DNA of 42,621 bases from Promethearchaeota archaeon (GCA_019058295.1 JAHPZI010000020.1:1-42621), one strand, 5' to 3'. Positions 1-8,955 are shown, counted from the stretch's first letter. Numbers and translations are program-made. Notes: generated from the sequence alone by a model not told the origin.

Positions 1-1062
1 CTCATAAATTCCATACCCATAATCATCACCTTGATAGAGATCCCATCCCGTTGCAACTATTATCGTTCCAACCTCTAATTCAACGATTTCGTCCTGCATA
101 CTGAAATCTATTGCTTCTGTTTCGCAAGCATCTTTACATGCAAAACATTCTACGCAAGAATTTCTGACTATATCAGAAACCGCAGGAACCGCCTGAGCAA
201 AAGCTATGTCAATTACTTTCCTTGCAGATAAGTTTTCGTCAAAATAATTAGGTACGTATATTGGACACACTTCTGTACATGCTCCACACCCCGTACACAA
301 CTCCTCATTGACGAATCGACTTTTTCGCTTAACTTTTACGTTAAAATTTCCAATATATCCATCCACTTCTATAACTTCACTATAAGATAAAATATCAATA
401 TTAGGATGGCGTTCTGTCTCTAACATTTTTGGTCCCAATATTCATATTGAACAATCATCTGTTGGGAATGTCCTATCAAGCTGAGACATTCTTCCTCCGG
501 TTGTGGTATTTTTTTCAATTAAATATACCTTATACCCTGCATCTCCTAGATCAATAGCTGCGGATAAACCAGCAATACCCCCACCAATTACTAAGGCAAC
601 TGGTTTTACTGGTACAACTTTTATTGGAATATCTTCTAATAATCTAGCCCTTGAAACTCCCGCCTTGATTAACTCAATTGCTTTATTATCTGCTTTATCT
701 CTTATTTCTGGATCTTGATGTACATAACTGCAATGTTCTCTAATATTTACAAATTCTAAATATCTCTGTGGCAGACCTGCTTCCTTCAAAATTGCATGAA
801 AGACAGGTTGGTGGGTTAATGGAGTGCATGCAACGACTACTATTCGATTAAAGTCCCTTTCCTTGATCTGTTCTTTAATATATTCAGAACCTCCTGAGGT
901 ACACATATTTAGATATTCATAGGCCCAGACATTTTCTAATTTATCGATTTCTCGTACTATTTTTGGAACATCTAGAATTCCAGCAATGTTAATTCCTCAG
1001 CGGCACACGAAAACACCAATTTTCAAATCTTCTATGGTCTGATTTTCAGACAATTTTTTCAC
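1..1062 (-). CDS. hdrA: HdrA-like heterodisulfide reductase subunit A, selenoprotein, C-terminus outside window
   Basis: FAD/iron-sulfur subunit of heterodisulfide reductase-type electron-bifurcating complexes (cytoplasmic). The frame stays open from GTG at 1062 to base 1 if two UGA codons are read through. The first (997-999) sits in IGVFVCR-U-GINIAG, where HdrA proteins normally have CxCG. The second (442-444) sits in FPTDDCSI-U-ILGPKM, where the family has DCxxCILxPKM. Both replace conserved cysteines, so selenocysteine is the natural reading (U22 and U207 from GTG). The FAD dinucleotide-binding motif VIGGGIAGLSAA lies between them. After U207 come an inserted ferredoxin (LCTGCGACTEVCP) and a second cysteine set (CVECFACKDAC). 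An annotation from the ATG at 906 to the second UGA would be wrong. The start is uncertain (GTG 1062 or TTG 1053). An archaeal SECIS would be in the 3' UTR, outside the window. The gene lies 167 bp downstream of the AOR/ferredoxin pair. Confidence 0.88.
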
Positions 1063-1229
1063 TTTTTTTAGTTATAACCTTATATTATTATTCTAAAATT
1101 ATATTGATGATTATGTTAATAGTTCTATCATTATAAAAATAATTATTATAAATAATTGCTATTTAAATAAATTCTAATCTTAGAAGACGAGATACTTAAA
1201 ATAAAAAAAAATAAAATAAAAAAGATTAA

Positions 1230-1772
1230 TTATTTGCTTTCATAATCTTCAATTATTTCGCCAAATAACCGCTTTACTGCATCGATACGACTCTCTTCAC
1301 CAATTTGCTCTACGTCTTTGAGCGAAATAGCTTCCTTAGGGCAAACAGCAATACATTGAGGTTCTCTTTTTCCAACTTCTGGATCAATAAATTCCTCTTT
1401 CATAGTCTCGCATAGATCGCAGATTAGTGCTTTCTGGGTCTCCATATGAAACGAGATTACTCCAAAATCGCAGCCACGGATGCAAAATCCACATCCATTG
1501 CATTTCTCATCATCAATCAGTATGGAACCTGTGTCAGGATCTTTTTCAAGAGCATGTTCGGGGCAAGCTCTAATACATGGAGCATCTTCACATTTTTGGC
1601 ATGCGAGAGCAATATTAAAGACTGGTTCTATTCGAACTCTATGAATTCGGGCGTTAATTGGTTGAAATTCTCCGTCGTGTACAAATGAACAAACGCTCTC
1701 ACAGGTTTCACAACCTGTACAGAGGTTCGGATCAACAATGATAAAGCTATGCACCTTTTTCTTAGTCGCCAT
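1230..1772 (-). CDS. Four-cluster 4Fe-4S ferredoxin, AOR partner subunit
   Basis: A 180-residue electron-transfer subunit of the HycB/DmsB/AorA type. Sixteen cysteines can be assigned to four [4Fe-4S] clusters: C18/C21/C24/C28, C58/C61/C66/C70, C91/C94/C97/C101, and C118/C121/C140/C144. There is no signal peptide, so it is cytoplasmic. Its ATG (1770-1772) directly abuts the stop codon of the upstream aldehyde oxidoreductase with no spacer, which implies coupled translation and a stable complex. The likely role is to move electrons from the tungsten enzyme to ferredoxin or to the HdrA encoded next. The AOR plus four-cluster ferredoxin plus HdrA arrangement resembles BamB-BamC-BamE of anaerobic benzoate degraders and AOR-Hdr complexes; this parallel is inferred from order and domains only. 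A run of T on the coding strand follows the stop. Confidence 0.9.
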   Translation of the reverse strand: MATKKKVHSFIIVDPNLCTGCETCESVCSFVHDGEFQPINARIHRVRIEPVFNIALACQKCEDAPCIRACPEHALEKDPDTGSILIDDEKCNGCGFCIRGCDFGVISFHMETQKALICDLCETMKEEFIDPEVGKREPQCIAVCPKEAISLKDVEQIGEESRIDAVKRLFGEIIEDYESK

Positions 1773-3695
1773 TTATTTCTTTCCTCCGCTCTTCTCTAAT
1801 TTCCCAATAACAAAATCTAATCCTAATTTCTTTAAAGTTTCATCAGTAGGAATCCCTGTATTTTCGTCCCATTCTCTTGCTTTATAATAGCCTGATAACA
1901 ATGTCTGATATCCTTTTTCCTCTAAAGTAACTCCCTTTGTAGGACCTCTAGTGTGAGCTTGCTTGAAAAACCTTTCTGGTGGATGATCATCATCTCTTGT
2001 CCAGCCTGCTCTTACGTTGAAACATTTTGAAAGAGTCACTATTGCATCTCCCCTCAATAGGAGAGTTTCATCAGTATGAGGAATACCTGTAACAAGTTCG
2101 AATACTTTAGCCATCTCAGCGTCATTCTCATAAATTCCTCTTGTGAATTTGCAAATAATATAGGAGTCTATTAATGCATATACATCTTCAAGTCCTTTTA
2201 TGGCTTTTCCTCTCTCAACAGGTTTATCATAGCCAAATCTATCAAATGTTCCTTTAGCATCTAATCCATACGCACCATTCCTTAAATGACATGCACCTCG
2301 TATTGAAACACTTTCTCCAACAGCAAACGAAGACATTCCATGGAGGTCAAATGCTGGCAGTTCTAATCCTTTTATTTGCATTGCATAAAAACTTGCGTTC
2401 TTTCTACCCTTTTCTTCAAGCCTTCTTCCAGCTTCTCTAGAACCATCACCAAAGATCTCACCAGGAAAACCTTTCCCTAGAATCATTTCTTCATTAAATC
2501 GAACTAGATTTTTAGTTGAGCCAAATGGTAATTCATATCCTAAATCGTCTTTTGTAATTAACCCATCTTCATATAGATCACATGCCATCGCACATGTAAC
2601 TCCTCCCGAAATAGCATCAATTCCTAGATCATCGCATTGAGTAATACATTTAAAAATAGTTGGCCAATCAGCATTACCACACGCTGTACCATATCCATAT
2701 ACTAATTCAACGTCAACACTTGCTACAAGATTTGGATAATCAGGATGGGTTTTAGGGATTCTTGCTAAATGATCACATGCAATTGAACATTGAGAACATG
2801 CGACTTTTTTTACAATCCACTCTTCATTTAAAACTTCTCCATTTACTATACTTTCGCACTTGTCCCAGGTGCCTTCACGCATATTATTTATAGGAAACAT
2901 ACCAAGTTTATTATAACTGAGGATTCCAGCGGGCGTACCTTGATCACGATATTTTGCTGTCGCAGGACCATTGGCAACTTTAATTAGCTTCTTAGCAAGT
3001 TTATAAAATTCTACTGGATGTGCAACTTTGGTTCCTTTTGTACCTCTAAAAGCTATAGCTTTAAGGTTTTTAGAACCCATTACAGCACCCATTCCAGTTC
3101 TTCCAGCTTGACGATTTCTATCGTTTGTAATGCAAGCCATTTTAGACATTCTTTCACCTGCTGGGCCAATACTTAATACAGCAAGTCTTTGATCTTGAAA
3201 TTCCTCTCTTATTATTTCTTCTGTTTCCCAGCATCCTTTTCCCCATACTATATCTTTACAAGGTACTAAATATCTGTCATCATCATCAACCACGAGATAA
3301 ACGGGTTCAGGAGCCTTTCCTTTAAACACAATCATATTAATTCCTGCTCTTCTTGCTTGAGCACCAACACTTCCTGAGGAGATAGCCATCCCAAACATTC
3401 CAGTTAACGGAGATTTTGCAAATAAACCATATTTAGAGCTTGTTGGTAAGATCGTTGTAGGAAAAGGACCTTGTGCGTAGACAAAAACATTGTCCGGACT
3501 TAATGGGTCAACACCTGGTTTTAATTCGTCCCATAAAACCTTAGCAGCAAAACCATATCCCCCAATCCAGTCTCGACAGAACTCTTTGGAGAGAGTTGAT
3601 TCTTTAATTTCTCCACTCGTTAAGTCAACATCTAATCTAACCTGAGAATAACCGTGTATATCGTCTGGAATTGTTACATCTTTGGACTTACTCAT
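1773..3695 (-). CDS. aor: Tungsten-dependent aldehyde:ferredoxin oxidoreductase
   Basis: Oxidises an aldehyde to the carboxylic acid at a bis-pterin tungsten site, passing electrons to a [4Fe-4S] cluster. The family signature GRTGMGAVMGSKNLKAI is at residues 201-217 (numbered from the GTG at 3704). The cluster ligands are C303, C306 and C310 (CSQCSIAC) with a distal C518 (DSYIICKF), as in Pyrococcus AOR. Length is near the usual 600-640 residues. Two starts are possible: GTG 3704, or ATG 3695 giving MSKSKDV, which I prefer. A TATA-like TTATAAATA at 3729-3737 would place transcription start near 3707, so either start has almost no leader. The substrate cannot be read from sequence; close relatives include BamB-type enzymes acting on CoA thioesters. 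It forms an operon with the abutting ferredoxin. Confidence 0.93.
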   Translation of the reverse strand: MSKSKDVTIPDDIHGYSQVRLDVDLTSGEIKESTLSKEFCRDWIGGYGFAAKVLWDELKPGVDPLSPDNVFVYAQGPFPTTILPTSSKYGLFAKSPLTGMFGMAISSGSVGAQARRAGINMIVFKGKAPEPVYLVVDDDDRYLVPCKDIVWGKGCWETEEIIREEFQDQRLAVLSIGPAGERMSKMACITNDRNRQAGRTGMGAVMGSKNLKAIAFRGTKGTKVAHPVEFYKLAKKLIKVANGPATAKYRDQGTPAGILSYNKLGMFPINNMREGTWDKCESIVNGEVLNEEWIVKKVACSQCSIACDHLARIPKTHPDYPNLVASVDVELVYGYGTACGNADWPTIFKCITQCDDLGIDAISGGVTCAMACDLYEDGLITKDDLGYELPFGSTKNLVRFNEEMILGKGFPGEIFGDGSREAGRRLEEKGRKNASFYAMQIKGLELPAFDLHGMSSFAVGESVSIRGACHLRNGAYGLDAKGTFDRFGYDKPVERGKAIKGLEDVYALIDSYIICKFTRGIYENDAEMAKVFELVTGIPHTDETLLLRGDAIVTLSKCFNVRAGWTRDDDHPPERFFKQAHTRGPTKGVTLEEKGYQTLLSGYYKAREWDENTGIPTDETLKKLGLDFVIGKLEKSGGKK

Positions 3696-3728
3696 GATTT
3701 TCACATTTTCTAAAAATTTTTAAAATTA

Positions 3729-3737
3729 TATTTATAA
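3729..3737 (-). promoter_or_regulatory. Predicted TATA box for AOR operon
   Basis: The minus strand reads TTATAAATA here, 25-35 bases upstream of the two candidate start codons. This spacing fits an archaeal promoter giving a leaderless or very short-leader mRNA. It is a sequence match only. Confidence 0.45.
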
Positions 3738-3875
3738 TAGAATTGTATTTCTTTTAATGTTGTTTGTTAATTTGAATAATGTATATTTTTATCAATATTT
3801 AATCATATGTTAAGATCTAATTTAAAATTCCCATTTTCCATAATTTCAAAAAGAACAAAATCTAATAAAAAAAAA

Positions 3876-4745
3876 TTACTTTTTTGGATGCCCTAAACTA
3901 CAGATTTTAAGACATACGCTACAATAATTATTATTCAGTAAGCTTGCAATGCATTTCGGGCGATCTATATGTGTGAATACACCAGAATCTTTTACCTTCT
4001 CAATTGGTTTCTCAAGAACAGCACCTCCTCTACAATTCTTTATGCAAGCCCCACATTTATCACAGAAATCTTTCATTTCGCTAAAATCCCTTTTAACACT
4101 TTTTGGAATCTCTGCATCAGTAGAAATTACGCTCCATCTTTGACGAGGTCCAAATTCTGGTGTAATAACAAGTCCATTTCTTCCCATTATTCCAAGATTA
4201 GCGGCGACAGCATGAGCAGTAAATAAAAGTTTACCTCCAAATGGATGATGAGCCTCTGATTTATAACCTTGCTCTTTTAAATAATTTGTTAATTCAATAG
4301 TCCTATTTCCTAATTCTTTATATACTCTAAACGCTTCAATTGCGCCATCAACACTGGGAGCTGTCTTAATTTTATCCCATTTCATTTCCATACCGAGAAC
4401 AATACCATTTTTACCATAGATTTTGAGATTTTTAAAAACATAATTTGGATCTATAGGAGTATATCCTATTAGGTCAATTCCAAGTTCTTTTGCTTTATTT
4501 TCAAAATTTTGCCAGAATTCAGGTGTAGTTTCCGTTTTAACGTTATTTTCATTTCCATCTTTGGTTTTTTGAGCCGCTTGAAATCCTTTAAAAGTTTCTT
4601 TAATATATTTACCAAATACTTTTGCAGTTTCGGGATCCAACCTTTTTCCAGGAGACATTTTCATTCTAAATAGTTCAATTGGTACAACAAAAACGAGTCC
4701 ATCATTATTCCCTACATATGTGGGTTTTAATTCTTCAGAAGCCAC
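3876..4745 (-). CDS. QueG/reductive-dehalogenase-like double-cluster iron-sulfur protein
   Basis: A 289-residue protein with the iron-sulfur core of epoxyqueuosine reductase (QueG) and reductive dehalogenases. The stretch around residues 176-210 (AHAVAANLGIMGRNGLVI, then PEFGPRQRW and STD) matches the conserved loop of that family. It is followed by one [4Fe-4S] set C228/C231/C234/C238 and a second set C265/C275/C278/C282. The protein ends seven residues after the last cysteine, so the HEAT-like tail of bacterial QueG is missing. The GTG start at 4745 is supported by GTGAGGAT about 7 bases upstream. No Tat signal is visible, unlike respiratory dehalogenases. Whether it binds a corrinoid is unknown; a queuosine or dehalogenation role is not established. 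It may supply or accept electrons for the neighbouring AOR locus. Confidence 0.75.
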   Translation of the reverse strand: MASEELKPTYVGNNDGLVFVVPIELFRMKMSPGKRLDPETAKVFGKYIKETFKGFQAAQKTKDGNENNVKTETTPEFWQNFENKAKELGIDLIGYTPIDPNYVFKNLKIYGKNGIVLGMEMKWDKIKTAPSVDGAIEAFRVYKELGNRTIELTNYLKEQGYKSEAHHPFGGKLLFTAHAVAANLGIMGRNGLVITPEFGPRQRWSVISTDAEIPKSVKRDFSEMKDFCDKCGACIKNCRGGAVLEKPIEKVKDSGVFTHIDRPKCIASLLNNNYCSVCLKICSLGHPKK

Positions 4746-4850
4746 GTTATTATCCTCACTATTAGATAATAATCAAATTTTTACTGTTTATTATATTTGA
4801 ATGAAAATTAAAGCAGATTAAAAATTTTAAGAAAAATAAACAAGAGTTTT

Positions 4851-7229
4851 TTATTCATTTGTTTTAGCAGCTAATTTTTTGTTTTTACCGGCCAATTTTG
4901 AGCCTCGTTTCTTTTTAGCTCTTTTATATAAAATCACTAAAACAGCAATAATTCCAACCACAATACAAACGACAACGATAACTGTTGTTATGAATATTAT
5001 ATCTGTGTCGCAGTCATTATCTTCAATGACATTGCCCTCACAGATGTCTTGGTAAATACATTCTTTATTTCCTTTAAAGGTATTTTCCCTTATAGTATTA
5101 TCATCACTTATATACAAAAATATTCCATATTCTCCATTATCTTCTATTGTATTTTTTTCTATGGTGTTATCATCGCTTAAAAATAAATGTATCCCATTTT
5201 CATCATTATCATTAACAGTGTTATCTTTGATTTTATTATCATTGCTATTACGTAAATATATTCCATCATCTTCATTATCATTTACTTCGTTATCTATAAT
5301 CTCATTATCATCGCAAGTGGATAAAAAGATTCCATTATTACCGTTCTCATTTGCTTCATTATCCTCGAGGGTATTATCATCACTAGTCGACAGATAGATT
5401 CCGTTATTGCCGTTATCGTTTGCCTCATTACTCTCAATGGTATTATCACCGCTTGCAGATATGTATACTCCATTATCTCCATTTGAATTTGCCAAATTAT
5501 TTGAAATTGTAGAGGAAGAGCAATAACTTATATGTATCCCTTTAAAAACGTTATAACATGCGCTATTTCCAATAATAGTAGCAAGAATGCAGGAATATAA
5601 TTTTAAACCAGCATAATTATTATAATTAATTTGAAGGTTTGAAGAAACTGTAGCATAATCACAATCAGATAAATATATACCATAACGATAGTTAGAGTTA
5701 GCTACATTTCCAGAAATTTGAATGGAATCACTATTTTCAACATATATTCCATGATAATTACTGTACGCAGTATTTTTAGAAGCAGTTATTCCCCCACTAT
5801 TTTTAAAAAATATCCCATCTTTACTATTTTCATATGCGGTATTATCATCTACTTCTAAATTATTTTCATTTTCAAAATAAAACCCATCTTCATTATTATT
5901 CCCGGTACTACTTAAAACCTTATTGATATCACCATCAGCTAAATATATCCCATATTTTCTATTTCTTTCTGTCTTGCATTCTTCGATTGTATTATTAATC
6001 CCTTCATATATATATATCCCGTGGTAATGATTATACGATGAAGTAATATTCGAAAGCGTGTTATTATGGGAATGATATAAGGAAATCCCGATTGAATTGT
6101 AAGAAACATCATTTCCTATTGAATTATGAGAAACAATACTTGATTTAGTGCAATTGATTAAAATAATTTGACCAGCATTCGTAAAATTATTTGAAACTAA
6201 TTTTGTCTCATTGGTGTAATAATACAAAGGCTTATTATTCACTATATTTGTACTGTCCATAGTATTTGAAGTCATAAGTTTAATTGAAGCTTCGGTAATC
6301 ATTATTCCACATAAGGTCATATTGTTTCCCAAAACAAGGTTATTATAACTGAAGTATAAATATATCCCATTATTATAGTTTTGAAATGCAGTGTTATTTA
6401 AGATTTTTGTATAATTGCTGCGTTCTATATTTATCCCATGCAAACCATTATTATCGACTCTATTATCAAAAATGGTATTATTATTTCCTCTTACTAAATG
6501 TATTCCATTGTTTGAATTTTCACTTACATTGTTTTTAATTATTGTAATATTGTTGCATTGGTTTATATATATCCCGTTATGGTTATTCTGGGTAATATTG
6601 TTATCCGTTATGTCAGTGAAATTGCTGTTTAAAAGGTTAATGCCATCTCTATTATAGTTTAATGAATTTCCTGAAATTGTGTTATTAGTACAATTTTCCA
6701 TATATATTCCAAAATAGTTAGTGGTACAATTACTATTAATGATTGTTCCGTTGTTCACATTGATCAATTTAATTCCGGCATTTGAACTCCCTGAACCAGA
6801 ATTAATTATCGTACAGTTTTCAATCCTAAAATACTTGCTAGAATTTCCAATAAGGACACCATTATCTAAGCTACCATCGATAATAATAACATCCTCGATA
6901 ACATATGGATTTCCTGGGGTACCTGCTCCATCACACCAATCAGTATCATTTGCATCAAGCCAAGTCATTGCCCCAGGGGTTCCTCCACTATCATCAATTG
7001 TAATATTAGTTAGCTCCCAACTTCCCGAAGGTTTAGGTGCTTTCAAAATAAGCTCTGATTTGACATCCAAATCTTTGTTTTGATCTATTTGAACACTATT
7101 GAAATTAATATAATAACTAGGAAATGTTAGGAAAATGATACCCAATATTAATAATAATAATTTTATTTTCGATGTCCGTTTCAATTTTAATCTATTGAAA
7201 TTGAAATTTTGATAATTTATTCTATTCAA
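4851..7229 (-). CDS. Membrane-anchored right-handed beta-helix surface protein (NosD-like repeats)
   Basis: A 792-residue predicted surface protein. Residues about 20-42 form a hydrophobic signal/anchor (KLLLLILGIIFLTFPSYY). The body is about 25 parallel beta-helix (PbH1) coils of the form GIYLxxSxxNTIxxN. Residues 744-768 form a transmembrane helix, followed by a lysine-rich cytoplasmic tail. This topology (outside body, inside tail) suits an archaeal S-layer or adhesion protein. The last coils (residues 594-731) are an acidic 23-residue tandem repeat, also seen as 69-bp periodicity in the DNA. The start appears to be TTG at 7229, since no ATG precedes the signal segment. NosD in the strict sense is a copper-insertion factor; no nos genes are nearby, so only the fold is claimed. 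Substrate or partner is unknown. Confidence 0.85.
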   Translation of the reverse strand: MNRINYQNFNFNRLKLKRTSKIKLLLLILGIIFLTFPSYYINFNSVQIDQNKDLDVKSELILKAPKPSGSWELTNITIDDSGGTPGAMTWLDANDTDWCDGAGTPGNPYVIEDVIIIDGSLDNGVLIGNSSKYFRIENCTIINSGSGSSNAGIKLINVNNGTIINSNCTTNYFGIYMENCTNNTISGNSLNYNRDGINLLNSNFTDITDNNITQNNHNGIYINQCNNITIIKNNVSENSNNGIHLVRGNNNTIFDNRVDNNGLHGINIERSNYTKILNNTAFQNYNNGIYLYFSYNNLVLGNNMTLCGIMITEASIKLMTSNTMDSTNIVNNKPLYYYTNETKLVSNNFTNAGQIILINCTKSSIVSHNSIGNDVSYNSIGISLYHSHNNTLSNITSSYNHYHGIYIYEGINNTIEECKTERNRKYGIYLADGDINKVLSSTGNNNEDGFYFENENNLEVDDNTAYENSKDGIFFKNSGGITASKNTAYSNYHGIYVENSDSIQISGNVANSNYRYGIYLSDCDYATVSSNLQINYNNYAGLKLYSCILATIIGNSACYNVFKGIHISYCSSSTISNNLANSNGDNGVYISASGDNTIESNEANDNGNNGIYLSTSDDNTLEDNEANENGNNGIFLSTCDDNEIIDNEVNDNEDDGIYLRNSNDNKIKDNTVNDNDENGIHLFLSDDNTIEKNTIEDNGEYGIFLYISDDNTIRENTFKGNKECIYQDICEGNVIEDNDCDTDIIFITTVIVVVCIVVGIIAVLVILYKRAKKKRGSKLAGKNKKLAAKTNE
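5037..5450 (-). repeat. Six tandem 69-bp repeats within the beta-helix gene
   Basis: Six consecutive 23-residue units of the type DDNTIExNxxNDNGxxGIYLS occupy residues 594-731 of the surface protein. Phasing is exactly 69 bp with no indels, which indicates recent tandem expansion. The units are aspartate/asparagine-rich, so this part may bind calcium. Confidence 0.7.
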
Positions 7230-7314
7230 TATTAATTTAAAACTTAACTATAATTTAATATTTTTAACGAAATTATTAGTTAAGTCAAGGAAAAAAAAAG
7301 AATTCACCTAATTT

Positions 7315-7830
7315 TTAGCGATTCATCATTTTTCGAACTAATTGAATAAATGCATCTTCAACATTTTCCCCTGTCTTTGCAGACGTCTCAATAAATATTG
7401 AATTTTCTTTTTCTGCAAATTCTTGGGCCTCGCTTTTTTCTATAATCTCACCAATATCTTCAACTAAGTCGGCTTTATTTCCAATTAATACAAAAGGAAT
7501 ATTATTTCCAGCAAATTGGCGAAATTCTTCAAGCCATTTTCTAATCTCTTTATAAGTTTGATTTCGTGTGAGGTCAAAAACTAAGAGAGCTCCCATTGCC
7601 CCATCGTAAAAACGATTACGCATGAATTTAAATCGTTCTTGGCCACCAATATCCCATATCGTAAGCCTTGCGACACCTTGATCCAATTCCACGGTTTTTG
7701 CTAAAAAATCTACTCCAATAGTCAGTTCATATTTTTCAGAGAATTTATTCTGCACGAATCTATGAAGTAAACTTGTCTTACCGACAGCTGCAGCACCTAT
7801 TAGGACTAATTTAAAGACATATTCCGCCAT
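7315..7830 (-). CDS. Ras-superfamily small GTPase (Rab/Arf-like)
   Basis: A 171-residue single-domain GTPase with every G-motif: P-loop GAAAVGKT (12-19), switch I threonine T37, G3 WDIGGQE (59-65), G4 NKAD (118-121) and G5 ETSAK (148-152). Overall it is Rab-like (IGVDF effector loop, LxIWD, RFYxGA-type segment), but G3 has Arf-like GGQ instead of Rab TAGQ. The catalytic glutamine Q64 is present. There is no C-terminal cysteine for prenylation and no N-terminal glycine for myristoylation, so membrane attachment would need another mechanism. Asgard genomes carry many such GTPases. No GAP, GEF or roadblock gene is adjacent. It is the last gene of a minus-strand run with HisC, SDR and HTH-ferredoxin genes, 90 bp after the HisC-like gene. 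The cellular process is unknown. Confidence 0.93.
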   Translation of the reverse strand: MAEYVFKLVLIGAAAVGKTSLLHRFVQNKFSEKYELTIGVDFLAKTVELDQGVARLTIWDIGGQERFKFMRNRFYDGAMGALLVFDLTRNQTYKEIRKWLEEFRQFAGNNIPFVLIGNKADLVEDIGEIIEKSEAQEFAEKENSIFIETSAKTGENVEDAFIQLVRKMMNR

Positions 7831-7920
7831 AGATCATCTTTAATTTTTAATTAAAATTTATAATTTTCAATGTTTAACGCTATATATTCTTTTTTAAATT
7901 TTTCTTATTCTTTCATTAAA

Positions 7921-8904
7921 TTATTTAGTTCTCATAATTTTTCTTAAGGATTTTATAAAATAATCATTCTCATTCTTAGATCCTATGGTCACTCGAATAT
8001 ATTCTGAACTTAAGGAATAATGATTTGATACATCAGAGACTAGTACATCATGTTCTGCGAGTTTTCTTGCAAGATCATGCATTTTTGATTTCATTAAAAA
8101 AAAATTTGTATAACTTGGGTAAACTATTAAATCCATATCTGATACTAGACTCATTATTCTCTTTTTTTCTTGAGCAATTTCTTCAATATATTTAATCATA
8201 TAATCAACATTATCTAAGGCATGGATTGCAGCAATTACGCTTGGAGATGGAAGCATTATATCAAGCCCTTCAAATTTTTTTTGAATTATCTCCCCGGCGA
8301 TTAAATATCCTATTCCTGATCCTGCTAAACCAAACGATTTACTTAAAGTTCTTGATACAGCTAAATTTGGATAATCCTTTATCAAATTAGCGAAAGATAT
8401 TTTTGAAAATTCAAAATATGCCTCGTCTATTAATAAAATCACATTTTCATTTTCTGAAATCATTTCAACATCTTTTTGGTTTAAAAGTAGACTTCCTGTA
8501 GGATTATTTGGATTATCCAATACGATTAACGTTGGTTTATTAATCTCATCGATAAGCGATTCTATTGAGAGTTTAAATTGGGGTTCTCTTAATCTTATTT
8601 TTAATAGTGGAGAAGAAGTTTTTTGAGCAGCATTGGTAATTAAAAAAAATGTAGGGTCGGCTATGATAATTTCTCTTTCCCTTGAAAAAAGAAAAATAAA
8701 TTCTTTAATTAAAATATCTGAGCCCGAGCTTAAAATTATTGAATTTTCAGGTGCTTTTGAATAATCTGATATTAATTTAACTAATTTATTGACTTCACTT
8801 TGGGGCGTGTAGCGGTTTATATTTTCAATATTAAGTTTCACAGCTTCAATAATCTCATCTGGGGGGGGGTTAGGCATTTCATTTTTATCTAACTCAATTT
8901 TCAT
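7921..8904 (-). CDS. hisC: HisC-like PLP-dependent aminotransferase
   Basis: Fold-type I aminotransferase most like histidinol-phosphate aminotransferase. With numbering from an upstream ATG at 8931, the motifs are NPNNPTGS (140-147), LLIDEAYFEF (167-176) and the PLP lysine K198 in SRTLSKSFGLAG. I chose the ATG at 8904 because it has GGAG eight bases upstream and begins MKIELDKNE, the normal HisC start; the upstream ATG adds nine odd residues. No other histidine genes are nearby, so it could act on another amino acid such as tyrosine, phenylalanine or a threonine-phosphate-like substrate. A run of nine G/C (8861-8869) lies in codons about 12-15. It probably belongs to the operon with the upstream SDR gene (51 bp gap). 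Confidence 0.85.
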   Translation of the reverse strand: MKIELDKNEMPNPPPDEIIEAVKLNIENINRYTPQSEVNKLVKLISDYSKAPENSIILSSGSDILIKEFIFLFSREREIIIADPTFFLITNAAQKTSSPLLKIRLREPQFKLSIESLIDEINKPTLIVLDNPNNPTGSLLLNQKDVEMISENENVILLIDEAYFEFSKISFANLIKDYPNLAVSRTLSKSFGLAGSGIGYLIAGEIIQKKFEGLDIMLPSPSVIAAIHALDNVDYMIKYIEEIAQEKKRIMSLVSDMDLIVYPSYTNFFLMKSKMHDLARKLAEHDVLVSDVSNHYSLSSEYIRVTIGSKNENDYFIKSLRKIMRTK

Positions 8905-8955
8905 AGAATTAACTCCAACACATAAGAGCAATTTATTATTTTTAATTTAGCTAAT

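Noticed and set aside
442..906. Free-standing 154-residue ORF annotated as a truncated HdrA fragment
   Set aside because: The frame continues on both sides through in-frame UGA into conserved HdrA sequence, so it is not an independent gene or pseudogene.
4851..7229. NosD copper-processing function for the beta-helix protein
   Set aside because: Only the repeat fold is shared; no nosZ or nosFY genes are present and the protein carries a C-terminal anchor.
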